From: Pyropia yezoensis
Taxonomy: Eukaryota > Rhodophyta > Bangiophyceae > Bangiales > Bangiaceae
Length of the DNA: 64,000 nucleotides
Reading direction: 5' to 3'
Assembly: GCA_009829735.1 (NCBI GenBank)
Contig: CM020618.1
Coordinates: 40,105,030-40,169,029, forward strand
The position numbers and the translations under genes are program-made. The notes beneath the pieces were generated by a model. The model was given only the letters and a program-made list of their open reading frames with translations. It searched no databases and was not told where the DNA came from. This document shows positions 39,058 to 49,104 of the stretch, piece by piece. Numbering within the stretch: the first letter of the stretch is position 1; each line of letters begins with the position of its first letter.

Positions 39058-41172
39058 TTGCTCTCCTCAGTTCACACTTCACTATCACCACCACCTCCCC
39101 TTCACCTTCCACTGGGCCGCCCCACGCTGGGGAGGCCACCCGTATACCCACGATCCGAGTCCCCCTCAACTCGAGGCGGGTCTCGAGCTGCGATAGCCAG
39201 AGCGTCTCTCCCCAACTTGGGGAGAGCCATGGCGACTCCAGGAGTGGAGACGGACTCTCTTGACGAGCGCATGGAGGACACCTCCTACGGGGCAGCACCC
39301 GCCGGGACTTCCGGCGGGGGCTCCGCGATCGCTCCGGGGAACGGGACTCCCGCGTCGCCCGGCTTTGGGTTGACGGCGGGGTCTCCCCCGGAGGCGGGAC
39401 AAGTTGTCCCGCGTGAGGCCTTGGGGCGGTGGTTTTACCCCGCTTGGCCTCTTCATGAGGAGGGGCTGACTGTTCTTCGCTGTGGCCGACTTGGCGCAGC
39501 GATGGGTCGGGCATGGGACCGCCTACGGGAGAAGTATCCCCGTAGGGTCGGGTTCCCTGCCGGCTTCAGGACGGACCAGTTTGCCTTCCTGGACGATGAG
39601 GAGGTTGAGGACGTTCAGCGTGCCAAGGCCATGGTGGACCGCGGGGGAACTATCCCGGGTCCCGGCGACTTGCGGACCTTTACTTGGGACGCGGTGGCAA
39701 CTCGCCCCCCGTACCTTCACGAGGCTGATCCGCACACTCATCACTTTGATGTGCGGATGGAGAAAGACTTCCGGCGAGGTCCCTACTTGGTGACCTCGGC
39801 TCAACTTGAGTTTCCTCAACAGTCTGCTGCCAGTAAGGAGCAGTACTATCCGAAGAAGCCCGAGTGGTGGCCTCAAGTTGAGGTCCCCTACGGGTTCCCG
39901 GCGTTGTTGCCACGGTTGCTTGACCACTTCGGCTCCGTCATGTTGACGGCTGCCCCTGATCACCTGGTGTGGGCCATGTTGGCCACCCAGTGGCTCCTCG
40001 AGGTCATGTCGACCTGGGTGTCCTGTGTTCAGCGGCGGGGGATGCTCTGGCATCTCCCCCTCCGGCTCCTCCAAGGTTTGGAACAGCTCACCCCTCAGCT
40101 AGTTGCTGAGGGGTGCTCATCAGGACAACTCACTCTACTTGAGGAGATGCTCCGGCTCCATAAGTTTATCGAGTGGGAGAGCATTGAGCACAAGTTGCGC
40201 CGCCCCACTTGTGGGCCCAAGGACGATGGCGCACTTCGCCAGTTCGTGTGGGTCGCTCGTGAACTTCACGACGGCCGTGTGGTCCTACGAGAGGGGTTGG
40301 GCATCGGGGACTACCCGTATGCCCCGGGGGTGGATCGCCACACTGCGCCACCCCCGGACAAGCCCATAGTTATGGCCGTGCCGTCCTATGATGACCATAT
40401 GACTCAACCCACTGCGGGGGCCCCAAGTCGGGGTCGCAGTTACACCCGGGTCCCGCCACCTCGGCGTGCCCCTCCGCTTCCTCCTGTCCCCTACCAGCCG
40501 CACGGGGACATCCCGATCAGCGTGGCCGTGGAGTCTTCCATCCCGGTGTCCCCCAACTTGGGGGCCACCCTCCTGACGGTATACCCCAAGTTGGTGTTGC
40601 CGCCCACGCCTCTAACCTCAGAGATGATGATCACCACGTTGGTGCGCACCATTTCCTGGTTGGCCGCGTCGACCGCAACCCTACAGAATTCCGAGACTCC
40701 TCAACTTGAGGAGCGCGTTCGTACTGCAGTGGCGACCGCGAGTTGCGAGTCGGTGGCGGAGTTTATGACGGCCGAGTTGGCTCGCATTGGGGCTATTATG
40801 CCCCAGCCAGCCCCACTTGGGCGTGGCAAACGTCGCGCGAGCCGGGCATACTCGCCTCCTCGCCGTCGTCGCCGACACTCGCGGCGCTCTCCCTCCGTGT
40901 CGGAAGACGAGTTGTCTTACTCCGTCTCGGAGTCCTCCACTCCGTCAGAGTCGGAGTCGGTCCGGCGTCTGCGTCGCAAACTTGCGCGCAAGACCAGGCA
41001 GAATAGTGGCCACGGTCGGCGCCACTTGCGCGACCGTGAGGGGCGCGACGGTTCCGACTTGAAGCCGCCGCCCCCTCCAACAAGTGGAGATCGTTATCGG
41101 CGTGGGTCTCGCCGCTCGCCTCTACGTGAGGGCGAGAGCCGTGGGGTTGGAGAGTCTAGCATGCGTGCCTAG
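39058..41172 (+). CDS. Intact antisense ORF of the chromovirus, RS-domain protein of unknown function
   Basis: 704 codons on the strand opposite to gag-pol, between pol and the 3' LTR. Two candidate starts are present in both element copies: 39058 (MLSSVHTSLSPPPP) and 39229 (MATPGVETDSLDERMEDTSY); the second gives a more acidic, ordinary N-terminus. The middle (REALGRWFYPAWPLHEEGLT ... PEWWPQVEVPYGFPALLPRL ... LLEEMLRLHKFIEWESIEHK) is rich in Trp and aliphatic residues and looks folded. The C-terminal about 110 residues are Arg/Ser-rich (PPRRRRRHSRRSPSVSEDEL, RRLRRKLARKTRQ), like an RS domain or a nucleic-acid-binding tail. Codon-level conservation with copy 1 supports a real protein. Antisense ORFs in this position are known from some plant LTR elements; I match this protein to none of them. 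Function unknown. Confidence 0.7.
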   Translation: MLSSVHTSLSPPPPLHLPLGRPTLGRPPVYPRSESPSTRGGSRAAIARASLPNLGRAMATPGVETDSLDERMEDTSYGAAPAGTSGGGSAIAPGNGTPASPGFGLTAGSPPEAGQVVPREALGRWFYPAWPLHEEGLTVLRCGRLGAAMGRAWDRLREKYPRRVGFPAGFRTDQFAFLDDEEVEDVQRAKAMVDRGGTIPGPGDLRTFTWDAVATRPPYLHEADPHTHHFDVRMEKDFRRGPYLVTSAQLEFPQQSAASKEQYYPKKPEWWPQVEVPYGFPALLPRLLDHFGSVMLTAAPDHLVWAMLATQWLLEVMSTWVSCVQRRGMLWHLPLRLLQGLEQLTPQLVAEGCSSGQLTLLEEMLRLHKFIEWESIEHKLRRPTCGPKDDGALRQFVWVARELHDGRVVLREGLGIGDYPYAPGVDRHTAPPPDKPIVMAVPSYDDHMTQPTAGAPSRGRSYTRVPPPRRAPPLPPVPYQPHGDIPISVAVESSIPVSPNLGATLLTVYPKLVLPPTPLTSEMMITTLVRTISWLAASTATLQNSETPQLEERVRTAVATASCESVAEFMTAELARIGAIMPQPAPLGRGKRRASRAYSPPRRRRRHSRRSPSVSEDELSYSVSESSTPSESESVRRLRRKLARKTRQNSGHGRRHLRDREGRDGSDLKPPPPPTSGDRYRRGSRRSPLREGESRGVGESSMRA

Positions 41173-41283
41173 TTGGTAGCTGCCTTTGTTGTGAGAGTGT
41201 GAGGGTTAGAGCTGTAGCTAAAAGCCACTCTGCGTACCACTTCGACTTGAAGCACTCTCTTCGCACTGTTGCTCGGCCTTCCC

Positions 41284-44200
41284 TCACGTTGAGGGAGGGC
41301 TGTTAGGGTCTATCTCATTCCGGGCACAGTACGGCCGGACCTTCTCAGCGGGAAGGTCCTCCACATACTCCCACGTATCATCCTTGGCTTTGTAGCCAAA
41401 CCAACGCACCCTCAACATGAGGCGGTCAGTGTCTTCTTCCCATCCGTGGTCGATGAACTTATCGAACACGTACTCCTGCGGGCCCTGTTTGGCCGCAGGC
41501 AGTGAGGGGAGGCGCCACGCTTCCAAAGCACGCGCCCAAGCTGGGTGGCCTGCAGGCGGTGGTGCAACTTTGACCACGTCCTGTCCGTTCACTGTGCGGA
41601 CCCCCTCGTCACTTTCGATGGTGAAGCGCCGCCCATCAGTACGAAGGACCTGGTACGGTCCCTTCGTCTGGAATACCAGCTTACCCCCAGGTGGGGTGTG
41701 CGAGTGTACCAGCACCCAGTCACCCTGCTCGGGGACATGTTTAGCATTGCGCACCTTTTTGTCAAAGGTACGGTTGTAGCGCTTTTGTGCTTTGTCCATC
41801 TCAGCCCTGACTTTAGGGATGAGATTTTCTAGCCTAGCGGCGAACTCCGCCTTACTCTCAGTAGGAGTAGGCGTACTGCCACCATCCTCCCTAGTTGGGA
41901 GCGACCGCCGCACCGCAATAGACCGCACGCGACGGGGGGTCACAAAAGCGAGGGGTACTTCCCCTGTAGATGAGTGAACCTGCGAATTGTAGGCAGTAGT
42001 AAGGATAGAAATGTATTGGTCCCACGTCTTCACGTGCTCACTCACATAGTGGCGCAGCTGCCTAACAATAATTTTGTTGAAGCGCTCCACCTGCCCATTA
42101 GTTTGTGGGTGGTAGGGGGTGGCATAGTTTGCCTAAACCCCCAACATATCCAGCACTCCCTGAAACAGTACAGACGCAAATTGCGGTCCATTGTCCGATA
42201 GTGTACTATCTGGGATGCCATACGCGGCAACCCTGTGATCTAGGAAGGCTGACACGACCGACATGGCCGTGATCTCTGCCAGTGGGATCGCTCGCGTAAG
42301 TTTCGTGAAGCGGTCACAGATGACCAGGAGGTACTGGTTGCCCTCCTCGGTCACGGGCAGTGGCCCAAGGATGTCCATCGCCAACGCGGCGAAGGGCTCC
42401 TTGGCCGGGAACAATAGCATAGCCGTAGTAGGCCGCCGTTCCATCAGACGATTCTGTGCACAACTTGTGCAGGCAGCCACCCAACTGTAGATGTCCACCA
42501 CCATGGACGGCCAGTAGTACCTGGTCCTCAGGGTCTGGTACAGTTTACTAAAACCCAGGTGTCCACCTGTGGGAGCGTTGTGCTCCCTCTCAAGGATACT
42601 GTCCTTGAGGGATGCGGGGACGACAAGTTGTTCGGTCCCCTGGAATACCCCCCTCCTCATGAGGAGGCCATCGTCTCCCAGAAAGAACCGCGTCTCTACC
42701 ACTGTATCCAGTATATCCCTCTGCGACTTGCAGAAGGGATCCTCGGCCTGGGCCTTCACCACCTCGTCCAGGGACAGGGGCAAGTACTTCTTGTTCCCTG
42801 GCGCCTCGGGGTTCAACGCCTGACCCGAGCGCGTGACTACCCCCACGATGGGGATGTCCTCATCGACTGGGTTAGTGTCCAGCCCCTCGGTAGGTACCCG
42901 AGAGAGGTCGTCGGCAAGGGCATGTTGCCTGCCAGGTCGGTACTCAATATCAAAGTTGAAGGGTGCCAGTCGCACCCTCCACCGGTTGAGACGAGTGTTC
43001 GTACAGTCCGTCTTAAAGATGAACTGCAACGCGCGGTGGTCACAGCGGATGAGGAACTTCTCACCCTCCAGGTAGTGACGAAGTGACGTCACCGCCCACA
43101 CCACTGCGAGTCCTTCCAACTCGGTGACTCCGTAGTTCTTCTCGGCCGAGTTCAGCCCCTTACTAAAGTATCCCACCGGCAAGTACTCCTTGTCCGGTTG
43201 CTGCTGAAGCAACACACAACCAAGTTGGTCGTAGCTAGCGTCCACATCCAGGATGTAGTGGCCTCCCAACCTGGGAATAGCCAAGATGGGGGGCTTCAGC
43301 AGAAGGTCCCGAAGAGTCTCAAAGGATTCCTGCTCCACCCGACTTGGGGGAGGCTGGTTCTTCGGTAGCGTTGAGCTCACTAGCTCATTCAACGGCTTCG
43401 CCACCTTGGCGAAGCCCTTGGTGAAACGTCGGTACACGTTACACATCCCGAGGAAGCTCCTCATCTGGGTCTGGGTCCGGGGGTACTGAGCCTTACGAAT
43501 GGCCCTCAAGTTCTTCTCGTTAACACTGAGACGCCCCGGATGGACAACATGTCCCAAGTACTCCACCTCTTGAGTAAAGAGGTGGCACTTACTCGCCTTC
43601 AGTGACACACCGGCGTCAGCAAATAGCTTGAACACCTGGCAAGATGGCCAATGTGTTCCTCCGGACTTCGGGAGAACACAATGATATCGTCTAGGTACAC
43701 GAGACAGATCTGCCACCGTACTCCGGCCAGAATCATGTCCATAGCGCGCTGGAAAGTTGCCGGCGCGTTACACAGACCAAACGGTAGACGCTTGCACTGG
43801 TAGGTACCACAGTGACAGGTAAAGGTAGTTTTATGCCTGTCCTCCGGGGCAATGGGAATTTGCCAGTACCCCGCGTTACAGTCCAGGGTAGAGAACACGT
43901 TTGCCTCCCCCAGAGAGTCCAGACAGTCGTCCATCCTAGGTAGGGGATAACTGTCCTTCACCGTGCTCTCGTTGAGCTTACGGTAGTCGATACAAAACTG
44001 GGGGGTCCCATCAACTTTGGGGACGATAACCACCGGACTCGCCCACTCGGCGTTGCTGGCCTCGATCACATCGGGGGCCTCCATGCGAGCAACTTGCTCC
44101 TTAACGAGGGCCCTTGAACGAGGTCCTCCCCTATACGGTTGTTGGCGTATAGGGGGTGCACCGGGCTTCAACTCGATCCGGTGTTGGGTGGCTCTCATGA

Positions 44201-45266
44201 GTCCCAATTGACCATCCCACAACTTGTGATATTGGTCCAAGAGGCGTTCAACTTGAACCCTCAACCTGGGGGGGACACCCTCCATGTTCACATGGGGTCG
44301 AGGAGAGGCGGCCGACTTGGCTTGATGCTTCTCCTTTCCGGACTTCGGGTCGCTACTTGCGCCCGCGTTGAGGGTGACCGCTACTACCGGTCCCTCGTGT
44401 TGGTCGATATAGCCGAACTTGGCTCACGACTTGAAGTACTTGGGCGTCGGGCTCAGGTTCATCACCTGCATCCTCCACGGGACTCCGGCTTTGGAGTCCA
44501 TCGTGCCAAGGGCAACATGCACTTGGTGCTTGCGGGCAACACGGGGGTAAGGGTGCGCCAACCCGTTCCCCGTATAATCAGTTACAACGTCAACGTGCGC
44601 CACCGAGTTGGGGGGCAACGTGACTTTACGGGCTAAACGCAGGGTAGCAGTAAACCCTTCCCTCACAGAGCAAATAGGCTTCGACTGTGACACTGTCACA
44701 GGAGCCACAGACTTTCCCTTACCAAGGATGGGGATAGTCTCCCCATTCATCAACTTGACCCAGTACTCAGGGCCACAGATCAAAGGCACTTGTGTAACAA
44801 CATAAGGGGTACCCAGAAGCAGGGGTACCGATATATTCTCAACTACACCATAGGTGACGTCGACCTCATGGGTCCCCAACCTAGTTGGTAGGGTCACGGC
44901 ACCAACGATGGGAAGTACCCCACCATTGATATCGATCAGATGGTCAGCTTTGGACCTCCAGCGTTGGAGCTTCACCTCCTTTGGTAATAGCGACTTGCGT
45001 ATCAAGGAGGCTCCTGACCCGGTATCAAGTACGATACGGGTACAGCATGCACGGCCGGGGGCAAGTTGCACCCGTCCAGCCACCTGGAAGTTCTCACCCG
45101 TCAGCACCGCGATGACCCGACGTGGGTTTACGTTCTTGGGGAGTCCTACCCGAGGTGGGCGGACTCCCTTAGGTCGCCGCAGTATCCGGCACGGTTGGTT
45201 CGTCCTCCTGGCCCACTTGGCCGAGGCTGCCGTTGTGAGCTTCGGACGACCAGCCCCAACGGTCAT
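41284..45266 (-). pseudogene. pol: Chromovirus copy 2 pol with three lesions, chromodomain in frame
   Basis: ATG 45264-45266 overlaps the gag stop as ATGA. Compared with copy 1: a GGA to TGA change stops the protein after KYFKS (44424-44426); a 1-bp deletion near 43642 shifts the RT frame just after YLDDIIVFSRS; AAG to TAG at 42133-42135 stops the integrase after DMLGV. Downstream, 42090-41284 is open through the integrase end, a linker (FQTKGPYQVLRTDGRRFTIE) and a complete chromodomain (LRVRWFGYKAKDDTWEYVED), ending at 41284. The protein cannot be made whole from this copy. Confidence 0.9.
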
Positions 45267-46615
45267 TCGTTTCCCGCCGACTTGGCGTCCGAATCTGAGG
45301 GCGGGGAGGAAGACGACGAGTCAGAGGACGACGTGTCCGCCTCCTCCGCCGAGGGTGTGGCGACCGCAACGACCGGTCGAGACCCACCCTCGCGGCGTGA
45401 ACGTACTTCGTTCGTAGCCGACTTTTTACTCGCATTCCTAACAAGTTGTTGGATGCGTTTACTCAACTTGGGGCAATCATATGCCCAGTGACCATCGGAG
45501 TTGCAGTTCCAGCACCGATGGTCCGTTCCGGGAGGGGTCTTCCCAACTGGGGAAGACGAAGGGATACCCTGGGAAGTTCCCACGGCAGCTACCACCCTCT
45601 CCTTGCGGATTCGGCGTGCCTCTCTCAACTCTCTGGCCTGGCGCGCCTCCTCCCGTTCCTTGGCCAACTCGGCATGACGCTCCTGGCGTTGTTCCTCCCG
45701 CAACTTGCGGTAGGCCTCGCCTCTGCGATAGGCGAACCTGGCCAACTCGGCCAGGGTCGCCCGGGCAGTGTTATGCTCCCGGGTCTCCATCCGGACTGAC
45801 CAATGGAGTCCCTCCACAAACCGACTCTTCACCACAGCTTGTGGATGAAGAAACCCACAAAGATTGTTGAGCTTACGGACTCGCTCCGCAAAGGACAACT
45901 CGTCCTCCGCCTCTTCCTGATGGGCTTGCGTAAACTCCTCGACTTGAGAAGCCAACGCTGCCTCATCAACCATGGCTCTCAACAACCAGTTGACGAGCTC
46001 TAAATAGGACGTCACCTCCCCAGCGCCTCCACTTGAGGAGCTGGGCATGACGGACATAAGTTCTGTCCGTAGGTCGCCCTTCGTAAACTCCTGTAGCATG
46101 TAAAAAGCCATGCCTTCACTTATGGCATTGTCGTCACAGGCTTTTGTGAAACGACGTAGGAACTCAAAGACACGGAGGGGGGGAGTTCCGTCCCACTCCG
46201 CTTTGTGCCCAAAAGAATGAAGTGCATTCTTCTTGGCACGGCCCATGGCTCGGGCCTGGTCAGGACCATACGCCACCGACTTGTTGTGGAGGGCGTAGGT
46301 CTCACAGTCAAAGATCCTCTGGTAGACTGGGTTGGCTACCTGGATCTTGGGCGGCACCTCACGTTGAGGGAACAGCCGCTGTGGCACTGGGGTAAGTTCA
46401 CTCTCAGTGCCTGTAGTCCGGCGCGGCGCGCTTGGTGTAGCCGCCGGCGTTTCCGGGGGGAACTCCCCCGTGAAGGGCGTACGCCCCACCGAGTATGGTG
46501 TGGCTCCCTCGTTGGGAGTCACAGGTGTCGCCCCCAGTTCGGGGCGACCAGAGATAGGCGTAAGGGGGGATTCCCCCTGCGCCTGCGGGCTCGAAAGCCC
46601 CAATCCGGTTTGGAC
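45263..46615 (-). CDS. gag: Chromovirus copy 2 gag
   Basis: Open frame equivalent to 25295-26647, with the same zinc knuckle CWNCNSDGHWAYDC and a few substitutions (for example EGLHWSVRME instead of EVLHWSVRME). It follows ORF1 in frame after TAA 46616-46618. The nominal start at 46603 is TTG, so translation presumably depends on ORF1. Confidence 0.87.
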   Translation of the reverse strand, partial: VQTGLGLSSPQAQGESPLTPISGRPELGATPVTPNEGATPYSVGRTPFTGEFPPETPAATPSAPRRTTGTESELTPVPQRLFPQREVPPKIQVANPVYQRIFDCETYALHNKSVAYGPDQARAMGRAKKNALHSFGHKAEWDGTPPLRVFEFLRRFTKACDDNAISEGMAFYMLQEFTKGDLRTELMSVMPSSSSGGAGEVTSYLELVNWLLRAMVDEAALASQVEEFTQAHQEEAEDELSFAERVRKLNNLCGFLHPQAVVKSRFVEGLHWSVRMETREHNTARATLAELARFAYRRGEAYRKLREEQRQERHAELAKEREEARQARELREARRIRKERVVAAVGTSQGIPSSSPVGKTPPGTDHRCWNCNSDGHWAYDCPKLSKRIQQLVRNASKKSATNEVRSRREGGSRPVVAVATPSAEEADTSSSDSSSSSPPSDSDAKSAGNE

Positions 46616-47215
46616 TTAATGTCTAAGGCCATGTGGCAAACTCGCTACAATCTGGTTCAGAATAGTATTCGTCATCGTGACCACCAGGTCCGGCAAAGTC
46701 TGCCGCAACACATTGGTCGCCTCCCTACGGACAGTTTCCGCGAGGAGTGGATTGACGACTCCAGTTGAGTCTCGGTCCGCCTCCGGGAGTCCACCTGAGG
46801 GGTAACCACGTTCCTCAGGGTTCTCAACCGGGGGCATGGGCGCGAGCCCATCGCCGACCAACGGAGGTCCACCGTCCTCCGAAAGCCTAGTTGGCGACGA
46901 CTCCAAGCCAAAGTTGGCTCCAACCCGAGTGGAACCCGCGGGGACAGTCCTCACCCCTTGGGACGTTCCCGTTGAGTATACCACACGGTGGCCAGACTTC
47001 GGCCCACCCACATCAGAAGTGTCACCCGGGTGAACTCCTGACTGAGTCGGGGTGGCCTGTTGCCCGCCCGTACTTCCAGTCCTGCTGGCTTGAGGGACCT
47101 CCAGTCCCTCTGCGACCCCAGGTAAACCCACCTGTGTCTCACCAGTATTCAAAGGCACCGAAGTACGTGCGTCACCCGTGTACTCCCCGGACGACGGGTG
47201 GTCCGAACTAGCCAT
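46616..47215 (-). CDS. Chromovirus copy 2 ORF1
   Basis: ATG 47213-47215 (MASSDHPSSGEYTGDART), 199 residues, nearly identical to 24695-25294 and closed by the same TAA. Confidence 0.65.
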   Translation of the reverse strand: MASSDHPSSGEYTGDARTSVPLNTGETQVGLPGVAEGLEVPQASRTGSTGGQQATPTQSGVHPGDTSDVGGPKSGHRVVYSTGTSQGVRTVPAGSTRVGANFGLESSPTRLSEDGGPPLVGDGLAPMPPVENPEERGYPSGGLPEADRDSTGVVNPLLAETVRREATNVLRQTLPDLVVTMTNTILNQIVASLPHGLRH

Positions 47216-47334
47216 GTTGGCTGACGATCCGTATGACACGGTCCAAGACCACCGTTCCTCTGAGACAGAGGGCCCCCCACACCCGGTTGCACCCGGAGGT
47301 AAAGTTTACCTCTGTACCCTGCTGCTCCACCAAA

Positions 47335-47803
47335 TGTGGCAAAAACCACTAGCACACACGGCACCCAAGTTGGGGCGGTGTGCTAGGGCTGCCCCCCGTG
47401 TCGGGGGAACCGGAAGAAGTGCAAGTCGCACACACTCTGTCCCTGTTGTGGGGCAAACCCCCCACGGACAAACAAGAGGATGGTGTGTGGTCCAACAGTT
47501 TCTTGGTCGGGACGGGGACGCAGGGCCAAGCCCCGCTGTCCCTCCCCTTATCCCCCCAGGGTCCACTCAGAATCTCGCCACTCAGAATCTCCCACACCAG
47601 CACCTGCCCACCGGGCCACACGAAAATTCAAGACGATAAATGCAGAAAACCCTCAAATCCAAGTTGGATTTACTACTAAGCTAACTATCCCAAACTTAGG
47701 GAATATGGACCCAAATGCAGGGGGAGGAACGGATCAGGCTAGTGGCCTGCCGCCCCTTGCATGGCACGTGTTGCCCCCCTACCTGGGGGTCAATACTGCC
47801 ACA
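47335..47803 (-). repeat. 5' LTR of chromovirus copy 2
   Basis: 469 bp, perfect TGTGGCA...TGCCACA ends; followed by the second GCCCT. Confidence 0.93.
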
Positions 47804-48316
47804 GCCCTCACCGATGCGGGCAGCACGCCGGTGTTTGTCCACGCCGGCCGCACGCTGACCGACTCGGGGGAGATCCTCTCGTACGTTGACACGCTCGGCG
47901 ACGCGTCCGCGGCGGGCTCCCTGGCCGCGCCGCTCGCGACTGCCGACCCGGCCGTCGCCGCCGCCGTTGGCGGCGTCTTTGGCGCGTTTGCGCGGCTGAT
48001 GAAGAACAAGGAGGCGGGGGAGGAGGCGGCGCGGGTAGCGGCGCTGGAGGCCGCCCTCGCCGCGGTGGATGGGGTGCTCGAGGCGGGCGGCGGGCCGTTC
48101 CAGGTCGGGCCCTGGGTCAGCGCCCTCGACTGCGACCTGATCCCCAAGCTCCGCCACGTCGTCGCCGCCGCGGGGCACTACAAGGGCTTTTCTGTGGCGG
48201 GCCACGGCTGGGACGCGCTGGAGCAGTACATTGCGGTGACGGGGCGGATGAAGGCGACGCGGGAGGTGCTGGTGGATGACGATGTGGTCGTGTGGGGGTG
48301 GAGCAAGTTCTTTTGA
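47804..48316 (+). pseudogene. DHAR: Dehydroascorbate reductase, 3' part
   Basis: After the second GCCCT (47804-47808) the gene continues from 47809 as LTDAGSTPVFVHAGRTLTDS ... and carries the C-terminal GST helical domain: FGAFARLMKNKEAGEEAARV, GPFQVGPWVSALDCDLIPKL, HYKGFSVAGHGWDALEQYI and the closing VVWGWSKFF with stop 48314-48316. Plant DHARs have the same order (ADSD...I, GPFI.GE...ALD..L.PKLYHL, W.P). Reading 38421 directly into 47809 keeps the frame (LLAL then TDAG), so the insertion is the only visible defect. Confidence 0.88.
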
Positions 48317-48581
48317 GCTTGCGTGATGGGGGAAGAGGGCGAATGGGGCAGCGGAGGCGGGGGGTCGTCGTTTGTTGCGGACCCTGGGAGGCCTTCTACG
48401 GGGCGTGGGGGTGCTCACCGCAGACCACCCGACCGCACTCGCAGCGCGCCAGGCGCCAAGAGGAGCATCAACGCTGGAAAAGGACAGCACGCGCACACAA
48501 TTGAACGGGTAGTGGACACGCCACCAACAGGCGCCACGCTCATGCCAAACGCGTGAAGAGCTCCCTCCCCTCCCAGCCCCC
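48317..48581. other. Short intergenic region
   Basis: 3' flank of DHAR; no terminator-like motif or gene is evident. Confidence 0.4.
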
Positions 48582-48895
48582 TCAGCCAGTCTGCATCCGG
48601 CTGTACTCTGCTAGATCGATGATCTTGCCGGTGCCGCTAGTAGTGGACCCCTTGTGGCGGCCATACACAGCGTCGACGCCCGGCGGGAGCAGCGCAGCCG
48701 CCTCTGCCCCGCCCCCGTCGCCAAGCCGATCCAGCTCCACCTCGATCTCCGCCACCCCCGCCAGTGCCGCGGCGTAGGCATCGCGCAGCTGCTGCGCCGC
48801 GGCCGCCTCATTCAGAGGCGCCTCTGGGTCCTCGTCATCGGCGGTGACGCCCGCGGAAGCGAGCACCTCGAATCTTGGCAAACGACGTAATGAAG
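48582..48895 (-). CDS. Hypothetical C-terminal coding fragment
   Basis: Minus-strand frame reading FEVLASAGVTADDEDPEAPL ... QLRDAYAAALAGVAEIEVEL ... LPPGVDAVYGRHKGSTTSGT and a stop at 48582. It has normal protein composition (a predicted helix and a conserved-looking C-terminal motif) but no ATG of its own that fits: the nominal ATG at 48956 precedes sequence that belongs, in another frame, to the USP5-like fragment. It may be the last exon of a gene whose remainder was lost. Family not recognised. Confidence 0.35.
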
Positions 48896-49076
48896 TCGCC
48901 GGCTGCGTCGGCCGGGGCCGAGCGAAAGATGGTACTCGCTGCCCCGTCGGCCACATACCGGTCGTCCATCTCTGGGATCGACAACAGCAGCTGCAGCACC
49001 GACGACATGTAGCAGCTGTTCCCCAGGTTATCTAGACCGATCGCGCCGGGCCCAGAGAGCGGCGAAAGGGTCCGTT
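48835..49076 (-). pseudogene. USP5-like deubiquitinase, catalytic-Cys fragment
   Basis: Reads GPGAIGLDNLGNSCYMSSVL, then LLLSIPEMDDRYV and DAAGDFITSFAKI, matching the start of the USP catalytic domain of isopeptidase T (GL.NLGNSCY.....Q.L.SIP), including the nucleophilic Cys in NSCY. It stops at 48835-48837. The remaining USP domain (His box, UBA domains) is absent. About 85-100 residues that should link it to the zinc-finger part at 49771 are also missing, replaced by the LTR fragment. Confidence 0.75.
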
Positions 49077-49080
49077 ATAC

Positions 49081-49104
49081 GTGGCAGTCGCGATACTGCC
49101 ACAG
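49081..49104. repeat. Hairpin of LTR-end sequence
   Basis: GTGGCAGT-CGCGAT-ACTGCCAC is a perfect 8-bp stem, and both arms resemble the chromovirus LTR start (TGTGGCAGTAT), as if two LTR ends met head to head. Confidence 0.5.

Larger units (their letters stand above)
38422..47803 (-). mobile_element. Ty3/chromovirus copy 2, inserted in the DHAR gene
   Basis: 9,382 bp, LTRs 47335-47803 (5') and 38422-38890 (3'), perfect 5-bp duplication. Same organisation as copy 1 in the opposite orientation. Pol carries three inactivating changes, but the chromodomain junction and the antisense ORF are intact. The outer end of the 3' LTR reads TGCGGCA instead of TGTGGCA. Confidence 0.95.

Noticed and set aside
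47480-48316. 278-codon frame fusing LTR sequence to the DHAR 3' part
   Set aside because: The first 108 codons are LTR sequence read through by chance; the protein signal begins at 47809.
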